DNA of 58,049 nucleotides from Calditrichota bacterium (GTDB lineage: Bacteria; Zhuqueibacterota; Zhuqueibacteria; Thermofontimicrobiales; Thermofontimicrobiaceae), in assembly GCA_013152715.1 (NCBI GenBank), contig JAADFU010000180.1, positions 1,594 to 59,642 on the forward strand, given 5' to 3'. The notes under the pieces were generated by a model. The model was not told the origin of the DNA. It did not search any database and was given only the letters and a program-made list of their open reading frames with translations. Shown here one piece after another: positions 49,877 through 58,049 of this stretch. Position 1 is the first letter of the stretch. Each line of letters begins with the position of its first letter. A program made the translations under genes and the position numbers.

Positions 49877-50395
49877 ATGAGTCGTCAAGCAGGAGTTTTT
49901 TTAATTTTCTTATTATTTTTGATCGTTCTGATTTCTGACTGTGGATATTATTCCTTTTCCGGGTCCACATTGCCGGGACATATTAAGACTATTTCTGTAC
50001 CGACGTTTGGCAATCGGACGAGCGAATTCGGCGTGCCGGAAGATTTGACGGACGCGCTGATTGCGGAATTCACCAAAGACAACACACTAAAAGTTACTGA
50101 CCGCCGCACTGCCGATAGCATGATTCGCGGGGAGATCACTAACATTCGGGATCAGGCAGGCGCTTACAATCAAAACGAGCAGGTCAGTGAAATTAAGGTT
50201 TATGTGACTGTTAATGTCGCATTTGAAGATTTGAAAAAAAATCAAACTTTCTGGGAAGAACAAATTACGCAATGGGGAACTTACAATCCGGATGTCGCGG
50301 CAGGTCAGGGCAGCAGCACGCGGCAAGAGGCAATTCAAGAAGCGTTGGACAAAATTGTCACCGACATTTTTAACAAAACCGTCTCCAATTGGTAG
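49877..50395 (+). CDS. LptE family LPS assembly lipoprotein
   Basis: A 172-residue exported lipoprotein resembling LptE, which plugs the LptD barrel and helps place LPS in the outer membrane. A hydrophobic signal (about 5-22) ends in LISDCGYYSFSG; the cysteine is preceded by aspartate, so the lipobox is atypical, but CGYYSFSG and the following LPGHIKTISVPTFGNRTSEFGVPEDLTDALIAEF are characteristic of this family. The C-terminal part (EITNIRDQ, VYVTVNVAFEDLKKN, SSTRQEAIQEALDKIVTDIFNKTVSNW) also fits. GGGAA precedes ATG 49877. It lies 69 bases after the sigma-54 activator. Confidence 0.88.
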   Translation: MSRQAGVFLIFLLFLIVLISDCGYYSFSGSTLPGHIKTISVPTFGNRTSEFGVPEDLTDALIAEFTKDNTLKVTDRRTADSMIRGEITNIRDQAGAYNQNEQVSEIKVYVTVNVAFEDLKKNQTFWEEQITQWGTYNPDVAAGQGSSTRQEAIQEALDKIVTDIFNKTVSNW

Positions 50396-50851
50396 AATCT
50401 GACGGAAACTTTTGATTGCAGATTTAGGTAACTTCAGATCCAGCTATCCTGGGCGAAACAATTTGTAATGAATAATGCGGATAATTTGACCTAATTCGTT
50501 TTGCCGGTTGTCGTTGTGATATTTGAATGGTAATTATTCAACCTCGAAGTCCCCAAAACTCAAAGGGCAAAAAAAAGAACCGATATATTTTCATCGACAA
50601 AGAAAAATTTTCAGCAAAAAAATTGTTGGTACTTCGACACGCATAAAAATTTCGGTACTGACTTGCTTAAAAAAATATATGAAGTCTGTTTTTGTTAAAA
50701 ATTGCACACACGAGAACTCAACCACAAAAAACAAGCAAATATGATAACGTCATTTTTAAATGAGGGCTGCGCAAAGATTTTAATTAAAGTTTGGCGGCTG
50801 AATAGTTACTTCGAATGATTACCATTTTTTTGGCAATCAATGAAAAAATTA
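50396..50851. other. Intergenic region without supported gene
   Basis: About 450 bases between lptE and the TPR gene. A 73-codon frame at 50523-50744 was judged not coding (lysine/threonine-rich, no ribosome binding site). No tRNA, hairpin terminator or riboswitch-like structure was recognised; the right end holds the TPR gene promoter. Confidence 0.45.
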
Positions 50852-50880
50852 TTGATTTAATCGAAAAAAAATGCTATTTT
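50852..50880 (+). promoter_or_regulatory. Sigma-70 promoter for the TPR gene
   Basis: TTGATT, 17-base spacer, TATTTT, about 65 bases before ATG 50945. Confidence 0.55.
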
Positions 50881-50944
50881 TAACAAGGCTCACGTGAATT
50901 GTGCAGTTAACAGTCAGGTTGTCATGTCAAACAGGAGTCTAATC

Positions 50945-52174
50945 ATGCAAAAATCACTAAAAGATGAAATAAAACATCTGGAAAAAATGTTAATCGAGAA
51001 ACCCAACTCGATTTTATTTGCCCGATTGGCCGACTGTTACATGCAAATGGGGCGGCTCGACGAAGCGATTGAATTGTGCGAACACGGCGTTCGTGTACAT
51101 CCCAATTACATCAGCGGCCATTTTGTGCTCGGCAAAAGCTATTTTCGGAAAAAGCTGTTTGATCTGGCGGAAAAAGAATTAAAACGAGTCGTTGTGCTCG
51201 ACGCAAAATTTATCGCCGCCTATCGTGAGCTCGGGGAATTAATGGCGCAAAACGGCTGGCAGAATGCGTGCGAGACAAATTTCGAGGAAATTCTGCGCAT
51301 TGATCCGCTGAACGAGAGAGCGAAACAGCGCCTCGCCATGCTGAAGCAGCAGTTTGCGCTTAATGAAAAAATGCAGACTCCAACTGAAGATGTTGCATTT
51401 CAGCCAGAAAAAGGAGACAAATCAATTTTGAACGAATCGGTTCTCTCCGAAGAACACGACACGCTGTTTGATCTGGAAGAAACAGAACCACCGCCACAGA
51501 AAACCGCTGAACCCGCAGAACCGCCGGTGACTGCTTTTAATGAAAGCGATGAGAAAGAGCTTGGCTTGCTGGAAGACATTTTCAGCGATGAAAACGTCTC
51601 CGATCTGGATACGGAACCGCCCTTTCAGTTGGCTGAAGATCAGGAACCTTCGCCGTTTGAAGAGACGCGAACTGAGCCGACCGCTCCCCAGGCTGAACCG
51701 CCGCAAAAAGCGTCAGCGCCCCGAATTACAGAGCCGGAAAAGACTTCGGGAGAACCCGTAGTTGAACAAACTGATGAATTTCAACCTGAGTACGATCCGT
51801 TCTACGAATTGCAGAAACAGCGGGAACTTGAATCGAAAGAAATCGAAGATTCTCTTTTTCCGTTTGATTCCAAGCAGCCAAAAACGCCCGCGCCAGGTCA
51901 GAAAAAAACAAAACCAGCATCTGAATCCGAACTCTCGCAGCCGATGCCAGCACGCGAAGAGAGGCCGCCTGTGAGCGAGCCGGAAAAGCCTCGTCCGTCC
52001 ACGAAGGGCTCCCTGGCAACTCCCACGCTCGGTGAAATTTACGCAGCGCAACGCCAATACACGAAAGCCATCGGCGTTTATGAGCAGTTGTTGAGAAAAG
52101 ACCCGAATAATGACCTGTACCAGCAAAAAATAGCCATGCTGCGAAAGAAGATGGAAGAAGAGGCAAGTCAGTAA
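50945..52174 (+). CDS. Tetratricopeptide repeat protein with acidic proline-rich linker
   Basis: A 409-residue cytoplasmic protein. The first 140 residues hold about three TPR units (LFARLADCYMQMGRLDEAIELCEHGVRVHP, GHFVLGKSYFRKKLFDLAEKELKRVV, AYRELGELMAQNGWQNACETNFEEILRIDP). A long acidic, proline- and glutamate-rich, probably disordered segment follows (about 155-355), and a last TPR-like unit closes the protein (TLGEIYAAQRQYTKAIGVYEQLLRKDPNNDLYQQKIAML). No signal peptide. ATG 50945 is chosen because CAGGAG lies seven bases upstream. Function is unknown; in related genomes such TPR genes follow lptE, suggesting a link to envelope assembly. Confidence 0.8.
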   Translation: MQKSLKDEIKHLEKMLIEKPNSILFARLADCYMQMGRLDEAIELCEHGVRVHPNYISGHFVLGKSYFRKKLFDLAEKELKRVVVLDAKFIAAYRELGELMAQNGWQNACETNFEEILRIDPLNERAKQRLAMLKQQFALNEKMQTPTEDVAFQPEKGDKSILNESVLSEEHDTLFDLEETEPPPQKTAEPAEPPVTAFNESDEKELGLLEDIFSDENVSDLDTEPPFQLAEDQEPSPFEETRTEPTAPQAEPPQKASAPRITEPEKTSGEPVVEQTDEFQPEYDPFYELQKQRELESKEIEDSLFPFDSKQPKTPAPGQKKTKPASESELSQPMPAREERPPVSEPEKPRPSTKGSLATPTLGEIYAAQRQYTKAIGVYEQLLRKDPNNDLYQQKIAMLRKKMEEEASQ

Positions 52175-52216
52175 ATTAGGCTTTTTGTTAGCGGAACAGA
52201 ATGGAAACATGAAAAA

Positions 52217-52678
52217 ATGGAATTGACAAGAATTTATGTTGATACATCAGTTTTCGGAGGCGTATTTGATCCTGAATTTCAAAATGCAAGCCAACTATTT
52301 TTTAATCAAGTTTTAGAAAAAAAGTTTAGTTTAGTTACATCAGCAGTTGTAAGAGAAGAAGTGGCATATGCTCCTCTTGAGGTTCAAGAATTTTTTGATA
52401 AATATTTACCCTATGCAGAAATAATGGATATAACCAAAGAAGTTTTGGACTTACGAGAAGCCTATTTAAAAGCAGGTATTGTCACAGAAAAATATAGAAA
52501 TGACGCCCTGCATGTCGCGATTGCTACAATTACTAATTGTTCAATCATTATTAGTTGGAATTTTAAGCACATCGTTCACTTTAAAAAAATCCCTCTGTAT
52601 AATGCAGTAAATATTTTGCAAGGATATAATCAAATATCAATTTACTCACCATTAGAGGTGATTCATTATGAAGAATAA
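52217..52678 (+). CDS. PIN-domain toxin-like nuclease (VapC-related)
   Basis: A 153-residue PIN-domain protein. The catalytic acidic residues are visible: IYVDTSVFGGVFD near the N-terminus, the middle glutamate in TSAVVREEVAYAPLEV, and KYRNDALHVAIATITNCSIIISWNFKHIV, where D at RNDALH and the following WN-x-K-H-I replace the usual DALI pattern of VapC. PIN toxins cleave RNA and are neutralised by a partner protein; the short ORF overlapping its 3' end is the likely partner. The gene is clearly more AT-rich than its neighbours, which points to recent transfer. The start has no strong ribosome binding site. Confidence 0.85.
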   Translation: MELTRIYVDTSVFGGVFDPEFQNASQLFFNQVLEKKFSLVTSAVVREEVAYAPLEVQEFFDKYLPYAEIMDITKEVLDLREAYLKAGIVTEKYRNDALHVAIATITNCSIIISWNFKHIVHFKKIPLYNAVNILQGYNQISIYSPLEVIHYEE

Positions 52679-52838
52679 ATTTGATTGCGTTGAGATGAAA
52701 CATAAAAGCGCCGAAAAAATACGTGAAAAAATTAAAGTTGCCACATTGGAAGAAGAATTAAAGTTCTGGCAAAAGCGGTCAGTCGCTCTTAAAAGTCGGC
52801 AGAAAGCAATGATAAAAAATAAGAAAATTTTAGCATAA
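52668..52838 (+). CDS. Small antitoxin-like partner of the PIN protein
   Basis: A 56-residue basic protein that begins inside the last codons of the PIN gene (11-base overlap) with AGAGGTGA upstream. It reads MKNKFDCVEMKHKSAEKIREK and LEEELKFWQKRSVALKSRQK, a helical protein of the type repeatedly found just after PIN genes of this kind in cyanobacteria and candidate phyla. Translated by hand from the sequence. It should bind and neutralise the PIN nuclease; the toxin-first order is the reverse of typical vapBC. Confidence 0.7.
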   Translation: MKNKFDCVEMKHKSAEKIREKIKVATLEEELKFWQKRSVALKSRQKAMIKNKKILA

Positions 52839-53022
52839 GAGAACATATTAACAATAAAATTCAATTTTCTCTTACTATTTTATCATTTTGTAAAATAATC
52901 CAGAAAGAGGTGATTTCCGACACCTCTTTTTTATTTATCAATACTTCGGAAACCGAAGTTACTAATTTTTCGTTTAAATTTCAATTGACACGCTAGAATC
53001 AAATACCAGCTTGGAAAATTTG

Positions 53023-53898
53023 ATGAAAATTTCCGTCATCATTGTCACTTACAACCATGAAGGTGAAATTGTGCACTGCCTGCAATCATTGCAGGAGTCG
53101 CCTCTCAGTTCGGCCATGCAAATTCTTCTCATCGACAATCGATCGCGAGACAGGACGCTGGATGTCATTACTTCTTTCAGTAAAAATTTCGCTGAATTTG
53201 AAATCATTAAAAACAAGGAGAACTTTGGCTTCACGCGCGCGGTTAATCAGGGTCTGCGGATTGCCGGTGGCGATTTTGTCTTGCTGCTCAATCCAGATAC
53301 AATTATTCCTGAAAAAACCATTCCCCGGCTCATTGAACATTTGACGCAAAATTCGGCAGTTGGCGCGGTCTCTCCGCAGTTTAGAAATCCCGACGGTTCG
53401 ATTCAGCCATCCTGCCGTCGATTTCCGCGGCGACGCGATGTGGGTTACAATGCTCTGGGTTTAAATTTGCTTTTTTCCAAAAGTAAAGAATTCAACTACT
53501 GGAAAATGGGCGATTTCGACCATCAGCAACTCCGCAAAGTGGAACAGCCCCAGGGAGCGTTTCTGCTTTTTCGCAGAGAGATTTTCGACAAAATTGGTTT
53601 TTTTGACGAACAATTTTTCATGTTTTTCAGCGATGTGGACTGGTGTCGCCGCATCATCAAAGCCGGCTGGAAAATTCACTTTTTTTCGGATGTGCATATT
53701 GTTCATGCCAGAGGAAGTTCCGTGCACCGCCATCAGGTAAAAATGATCAAAACCAGTCATTTGAGTTTTTACCGCTATTTTCAAAAATACTATCGCGGAA
53801 TAATCAACCAAGCGCTAAATTACGGGATTGGCGTTTTTTTGCTATTCCTGATGATTGTCCGAATTATTTCTTATTATTTGCGGCCCAAAAAAGCATGA
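53023..53898 (+). CDS. Glycosyltransferase family 2 (rhamnosyltransferase-like)
   Basis: A 291-residue GT-A glycosyltransferase. ISVIIVTYNHEGEIVHCLQSLQES opens the domain, followed by ILLIDNRSRDRTLDVI, NFGFTRAVNQGLRIAGGDFVLLLNPDTI with the D-x-D-like NPDT, and VEQPQGAFLLFRREIFDKIGFFDEQFFMFFSDVDWCRRI with the ED-like acceptor motif; a C-terminal hydrophobic helix (about 268-285: YGIGVFLLFLMIVRIISYYL) may anchor it to the membrane. It resembles rhamnosyl/galactosyl transferases of surface polysaccharide synthesis. ATG 53023 is preferred over a TTG four codons upstream. The stop overlaps the start of the next gene (ATGA). Confidence 0.88.
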   Translation: MKISVIIVTYNHEGEIVHCLQSLQESPLSSAMQILLIDNRSRDRTLDVITSFSKNFAEFEIIKNKENFGFTRAVNQGLRIAGGDFVLLLNPDTIIPEKTIPRLIEHLTQNSAVGAVSPQFRNPDGSIQPSCRRFPRRRDVGYNALGLNLLFSKSKEFNYWKMGDFDHQQLRKVEQPQGAFLLFRREIFDKIGFFDEQFFMFFSDVDWCRRIIKAGWKIHFFSDVHIVHARGSSVHRHQVKMIKTSHLSFYRYFQKYYRGIINQALNYGIGVFLLFLMIVRIISYYLRPKKA

Positions 53899-56800
53899 AA
53901 AAAGCGATATCAAATAAAATCATTTTTTTTCTTCTTTTTATCGGGAATCTTCAACTTCTGGCAACGGAAAAATCGCAGCCCCAGGAAATCATCGTCAAAA
54001 TTAATAGCTCAACAAAAAAAGAAGCGCTTGCTGATTTTGTGCGGCAGCCTGGTTTGAGTTCGTTCTCCACTGCGGCACTGAAGCCACTTTTTTCTCCGAT
54101 GAAAAATTTCCGCCGCGCTTTTGAAAATTCACCGCTGAGGCGCTATTTTAAAATTCAAGTTAGCGATGGTGAGCAACTGCAAAGGGCACTGGCAAATCTA
54201 CAGGGCTCATCGCTCGTTGAGTCTGCGGAATTGAATCGAACTTTTCACGTGCTCGACGTTCCCAATGATCCGCGCTATGGCGAGCAGTGGTATTTGCAAA
54301 AAATTCAGATCGAAAAAGCGTGGGCGATTACAACCGGGGACAGTAGCGTGATTGTCGGCGTAATTGACACTGGCGTCGATTATTGGCACGAAGATTTGCG
54401 CGCTAATTTGTGGATTAACCCGGGCGAAGATTTGAACCAAAATGGCGTTGCCGATTCGAGTGATTTTAACGGCATCGACGATGATGAAAACGGATTCACG
54501 GATGACATCCGCGGCTGGGACTTCACCGATGCGCCGCATTTTCCGGACGGCGGCGACTATCGGACTCCGGACAACGATCCGGCTGACGAACACGGCCACG
54601 GAACTTCGGTTGCCGGAATTATCGCAGCGACTGCCAACAACAGAAAGGGCATTGCCGGAATTGCTCCGGCGTGTCGCGTCATGGCACTGCGCGCCGGCAC
54701 TGCTCAGGGCTATCTTGAAGAAGACGACGTGGCAGCCGCGATCATTTACGCCATTGACAACGGCGCGAAAATTATCAACATGAGTTTCGGGGACGTGGCG
54801 ACCTCTCCCTTGTTCCGCGATGTGATGGAATTTGCCCGGCAAAACAATATTGTGCTCATCGCTTCCGCCGGGAATACTTCGTCCGCAGAAATCAATTATC
54901 CCGCTGCTTTACCGCAGGTAATTTCCGTTGGTGCGTTGAATTCTTCGGACGCGCTGGCAGGATTTTCCAGTTACGGCGCAACAATTGACATCGTTGCGCC
55001 GGGCGTGCAGTTACTCACGACGGCGAAGAATGATTCCTATTTGCTTTTTTCCGGCACTTCGGCTGCCGCACCGGTTGTGTCAGGAGTTGCCGCACTGATT
55101 TGGAGTCACTCGCCGGATTTTTCCAATTCCGCGGTGCGAAATGTGCTCGTTTCTGCTGCCACAGACCTGGGCCCGCCCGGCTGGGACAATAAATTTGGCG
55201 CTGGCAGAGTCGATGCATTTCGTGCATTGCAAGTCGATCTGGCAACAGTCGCTCACATCAGTTTTCCGAAATTTGACCAGGGATTTGCCGGGTCTGAAAT
55301 TCCGATTATCGGGACGGCCGCCGGCGCTTTCATGGAAAAGTACGACATTTTTTTTGGCATCGGCGATAATCCGACACAATGGTTTCCGGTGGCATCAGTG
55401 GACAAACGTCAGATAATTTCCGACACCCTAACTCTCTGGTCACCGGAAAATTTACCTGACACTTCAGTGGTATTGCGCTTGCGCGCGCAGAATTTTGACG
55501 CCAGCGTTGCGGAACATCGTGTGCGCATCTGGATCGATCGCACGCCGCCAGTTTTAAAAGAAATTTCCCAACTCGAAATGCTGGATGGCGCCAATCACAG
55601 CCAGCTCATTCAATTTAAAACCGATGATGTGACACAAGCCAAATTATTTTATCGGCGCGCAGGTAGTTCAGAAACATTTCGGGAAATCGATTTGCATTAT
55701 GAAGTTCAGGAACATTGCTACAACTTTGATCTGCCCGGAGAGTTTGAGTTTTATGTGCAACTAAAAAATCGATCAGGATTAACGACTGTCGCTGATAACA
55801 ACCGTCAGTTTTTCCGCATTTCCCTTACTGCTCCCTCCATTGATGTCAATCGTTTCAGTCAATGGGACCAACAATTAGCCCCGCTCTATTTGTTGAATGA
55901 AACAGTAGATTTCGACAATGACGGAAATCAGGAATTTATCGCTGCGCCTTACTCACCTGAATCAGGCTACGGACATTTTTCGCTGTTTGAATTTGAGGGC
56001 GGCAAATTTCAAACTACGGAAATTTTGCCGCAAGTTCTCATTCCGCGCGCTATAGGAGACATTAATCACGATGGATCCCCGGAAATTTTAGGCGGTGCCG
56101 GACCGAAATCAATGATTTTGTCCGGTAATGGGCGCGATCCGATTCCGCGGGAAATTGTCTGGGCAGATTCCGGCGATTGCTGGGCGAGCCGATTTGTCGA
56201 TGTAAATAACGACGGAAATCTGGAATTGATCGTACGAAAATCTGGGGAATATCGCATTTACGAAATAGATGACGACTTTCAAACTAAGCAAATGGCTGAA
56301 TTGCCAAATCCGACTTCCGGTACAAACTACACCGGAGTGCCGCACACAGAAGCCGGCGATTTTGACAATGACGGTAAGACGGAAATTTTGTTCGGAGACG
56401 GAGACGGGGATATTTACTTGTACGAGTACGCTGGCAACGGCCAGTTTGTCGCCACCTGGCAGCAAAAACTGCCGCTGGAAGATGCGACCAATTTTCTCGC
56501 CAGCGGCGATTTTGACGGCGACGGAATTCCGGAATTCGCCGCTGGCTGTCATTCGTCGTCCGATTTGGACCTGGAGCACGAATATGACGGCAGGTACTGG
56601 CTGGTGCGAATTTTCGACGCTGCCGGAGACGATTCATTTAAAGTCGTCTGGGAGCAGCGATTTTTCGGTTTTGCCGATCCGGCGGATTTTGCCAGCAGCT
56701 TCTCCAGCGGCGACATTGACAATGACGGCGACGACGAACTGCTGCTCAATCTTTTCCCTGATTTTTACGTCATCGATTTTGATTCGACAGGAGCCGGCTA

Positions 56801-58049
56801 CCACGCAATTGGTTATTTCACGCCTTCGCGCAGCCACGCTAATCTCATCGCTGATCTGGACGGCAATGGCGAGAATGAATTTTTGTTGAATACAGGCGAA
56901 GCGACGCTGATTTTTCAGGATCGTTACGCTTCACAAACCTTGCCGCCGACAGGCCCTGCCGGATTTGACGCTTTTCCGCTGGATCAAAGTCACGTTTTTC
57001 TGCAGTGGCTGCCGGACTCAGCGGCAGACGGCTATCGCATTTATCGCGGAAATTCCGCCTCAAATTTACAACTTCTTTCTGAAACTCAGCTCAATTATTT
57101 CACTGATACTAACGTTTCCGCAGGAGTCAAGTATTTTTACACAGTCGCCAGTTTGTTTTTGCAAGGAAATTTTTCAGAAAGCCAACTCTCACCGCTCATC
57201 TCCGTGACGCCCGGCAATCGTCCCTGGATCAAATCCGCCAATTTCGTACCGCCGAATCAATTGCGCGTATCTTTTAACGAAAAGATGGATGCACTGATTT
57301 CCGATGTCGCAAATTATCGTTTACTGGAAACCGGGGAGCATCCTCGCTCCGCGATTCGCGATAAAAATTTCCGCGCAGCACTGTTGACTTTTTCGGCGGA
57401 TACTTTGCCTCAGGGAAATTATTACCTGTTGGTCACCAACGTCCGCGACGCAGACCGAACGCCGATTGATACGACCAAAAATATGACAAATTTCCTCGTG
57501 CCGCAATTGACAGAAAAATTTTACATCCAAAATGGAGAATTTCAATCAAACGGCGCTATCGCTGTCCGTTTTAATCTTCCCGTGGATGAAAATTCAGCGT
57601 TACAAAAGAGAAATTATTCTTTCGACCCACCGCTTGCTTTGAAGTCGATTTCTGTCAATCAGAACGCTCCGGCGATTGTGGTTTTAAATTTAGATAAAAA
57701 TCAAATCCTTCCTTTGCAAAATAACCAAATTCTGCTGACAGTACAAAACATTTGCAGCCGCAGCGGCATACCCATCGTTCAAGGAGCCGGCAGCCAAATT
57801 GCCATTCCATTTATCGCGACGAGCTTGAGTCAGGCGATTATCTTTCCCAATCCGTACATTTCGGGACAGGGCACAGGCAAGATTACTTTTTCCAATTTGA
57901 TTAAAGGAACGTCAGTAAAAATCGCTACCCACGAAGGGAGAATAATTCGCAGCTTGCGTGATGAAAATAATAATGGAACGATTCATTGGGATTTGAAAGA
58001 TGATAATGGCGAAGAAATTGCTTCAGGGGTGTACGTATTTTTTCTTGTT
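53895..58049 (+). CDS. Secreted subtilisin (S8) with FG-GAP repeats and C-terminal sorting tail, cut by window end
   Basis: An open frame of 1,385 codons runs from ATG 53895 to the last base, so the stop lies beyond the window. It has a signal peptide (about 6-23), an inhibitor-like propeptide (about 30-118), and a peptidase S8 domain (about 135-410) with triad Asp158 (VIDTGVD), His235 (HGHGTSVAG) and Ser389 (FSGTSAAAPVVSG). A calcium-binding-like insert (DLNQNGVADSSDFNGIDDDENGF) separates Asp and His. FG-GAP/VCBS motifs follow (DFDNDGNQEF, DINHDGSPEIL, DFDGDGIPEFA, DIDNDGDDELLL), then a fibronectin-III-like and beta-rich regions. The end (FPNPYISGQG, then ENNNGTIHWDLKDDNGEEIASGVYVFFL) is a FlgD-like/T9SS-type sorting tail, nearly complete. 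It overlaps the GT2 stop by four bases. Confidence 0.93.
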   Translation, partial: MKKAISNKIIFFLLFIGNLQLLATEKSQPQEIIVKINSSTKKEALADFVRQPGLSSFSTAALKPLFSPMKNFRRAFENSPLRRYFKIQVSDGEQLQRALANLQGSSLVESAELNRTFHVLDVPNDPRYGEQWYLQKIQIEKAWAITTGDSSVIVGVIDTGVDYWHEDLRANLWINPGEDLNQNGVADSSDFNGIDDDENGFTDDIRGWDFTDAPHFPDGGDYRTPDNDPADEHGHGTSVAGIIAATANNRKGIAGIAPACRVMALRAGTAQGYLEEDDVAAAIIYAIDNGAKIINMSFGDVATSPLFRDVMEFARQNNIVLIASAGNTSSAEINYPAALPQVISVGALNSSDALAGFSSYGATIDIVAPGVQLLTTAKNDSYLLFSGTSAAAPVVSGVAALIWSHSPDFSNSAVRNVLVSAATDLGPPGWDNKFGAGRVDAFRALQVDLATVAHISFPKFDQGFAGSEIPIIGTAAGAFMEKYDIFFGIGDNPTQWFPVASVDKRQIISDTLTLWSPENLPDTSVVLRLRAQNFDASVAEHRVRIWIDRTPPVLKEISQLEMLDGANHSQLIQFKTDDVTQAKLFYRRAGSSETFREIDLHYEVQEHCYNFDLPGEFEFYVQLKNRSGLTTVADNNRQFFRISLTAPSIDVNRFSQWDQQLAPLYLLNETVDFDNDGNQEFIAAPYSPESGYGHFSLFEFEGGKFQTTEILPQVLIPRAIGDINHDGSPEILGGAGPKSMILSGNGRDPIPREIVWADSGDCWASRFVDVNNDGNLELIVRKSGEYRIYEIDDDFQTKQMAELPNPTSGTNYTGVPHTEAGDFDNDGKTEILFGDGDGDIYLYEYAGNGQFVATWQQKLPLEDATNFLASGDFDGDGIPEFAAGCHSSSDLDLEHEYDGRYWLVRIFDAAGDDSFKVVWEQRFFGFADPADFASSFSSGDIDNDGDDELLLNLFPDFYVIDFDSTGAGYHAIGYFTPSRSHANLIADLDGNGENEFLLNTGEATLIFQDRYASQTLPPTGPAGFDAFPLDQSHVFLQWLPDSAADGYRIYRGNSASNLQLLSETQLNYFTDTNVSAGVKYFYTVASLFLQGNFSESQLSPLISVTPGNRPWIKSANFVPPNQLRVSFNEKMDALISDVANYRLLETGEHPRSAIRDKNFRAALLTFSADTLPQGNYYLLVTNVRDADRTPIDTTKNMTNFLVPQLTEKFYIQNGEFQSNGAIAVRFNLPVDENSALQKRNYSFDPPLALKSISVNQNAPAIVVLNLDKNQILPLQNNQILLTVQNICSRSGIPIVQGAGSQIAIPFIATSLSQAIIFPNPYISGQGTGKITFSNLIKGTSVKIATHEGRIIRSLRDENNNGTIHWDLKDDNGEEIASGVYVFFLV

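Noticed and set aside
50523-50744. A 73-codon frame between lptE and the TPR gene
   Set aside because: It has no ribosome binding site, an unusual Lys/Thr/Ser-rich composition and no domain; treated as non-coding.

Overview
The window looks like a chromosomal segment of a Gram-negative, probably anaerobic or thermophilic-leaning bacterium of the FCB superphylum, most plausibly a Calditrichota/KSB1-type lineage. This is inferred from gene content, not from a marker gene. Pointers are secreted proteins with FG-GAP/VCBS calcium motifs and a FlgD-like C-terminal sorting tail, a sigma-54 activator next to lptE (an arrangement familiar from Bacteroidetes relatives), DUF5916 and DUF4097 proteins, several TonB/ExbB/ExbD sets, and mid-range G+C with AT-rich intergenic DNA. 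No rRNA, tRNA, CRISPR array, prophage or transposase was recognised.

Layout. 1-9.4 kb: the 3' part of an FG-GAP protein, a CoA-transferase, a PpiD/SurA-type chaperone, a leftward operon (Mre11/SbcD-like nuclease, thioesterase, Tat-exported GH10-like protein) and an isocitrate/isopropylmalate-type dehydrogenase. 9.7-16.4 kb: GH57 glucanotransferase, CtpA protease, then a classical ExbB-ExbD-ExbD-TonB operon and a small lipoprotein. 16.7-25.6 kb: a convergent eight-gene operon (beta-barrel, two TPR proteins, a small exported protein, ExbB/TolQ, two ExbD/TolR, and an FHA-like/TM/TonB-C fusion). Its parts list resembles the Agl-Glt (gliding) or Nfs envelope machines of Myxococcus and is the most interesting system here. 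26.3-29.2 kb: an ECF sigma factor, an anti-sigma factor carrying HEAT repeats outside the membrane, and a DUF4097 protein made of 18-residue repeats. 29.4-36.8 kb: metabolic and accessory genes (SDR, an AT-rich orphan gene beside degenerate palindromic repeats, AsnB, DUF1861, DUF5916).

37-43 kb: Hsp20 behind a near-perfect sigma-54 promoter with two phased upstream palindromes; a leftward ECF sigma/anti-sigma/HtrA-like operon in which the HtrA-like protein has lost all three catalytic residues; HolA; and an NSS transporter with a 40-residue MetS-like subunit. 43-50.4 kb: UvrB, a NAGPA-domain protein, PurD, a GalE-like SDR, a sigma-54 activator without a sensor domain, and LptE. 50.9-58 kb: a TPR protein, a PIN toxin with a tiny downstream partner, a GT2 glycosyltransferase, and a very large secreted subtilisin with FG-GAP repeats that runs off the window.

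The common theme is the cell envelope: periplasmic folding (PpiD, CtpA, HtrA-like), envelope-stress signalling (two ECF systems, sigma-54/Hsp20), LPS transport (LptE) and two proton-motive-force-driven motors. Many intergenic regions carry readable sigma-70 promoters with 17-bp spacers and clear hairpin terminators; these are listed. All functions are inferred from motifs read by eye; no database search was run.
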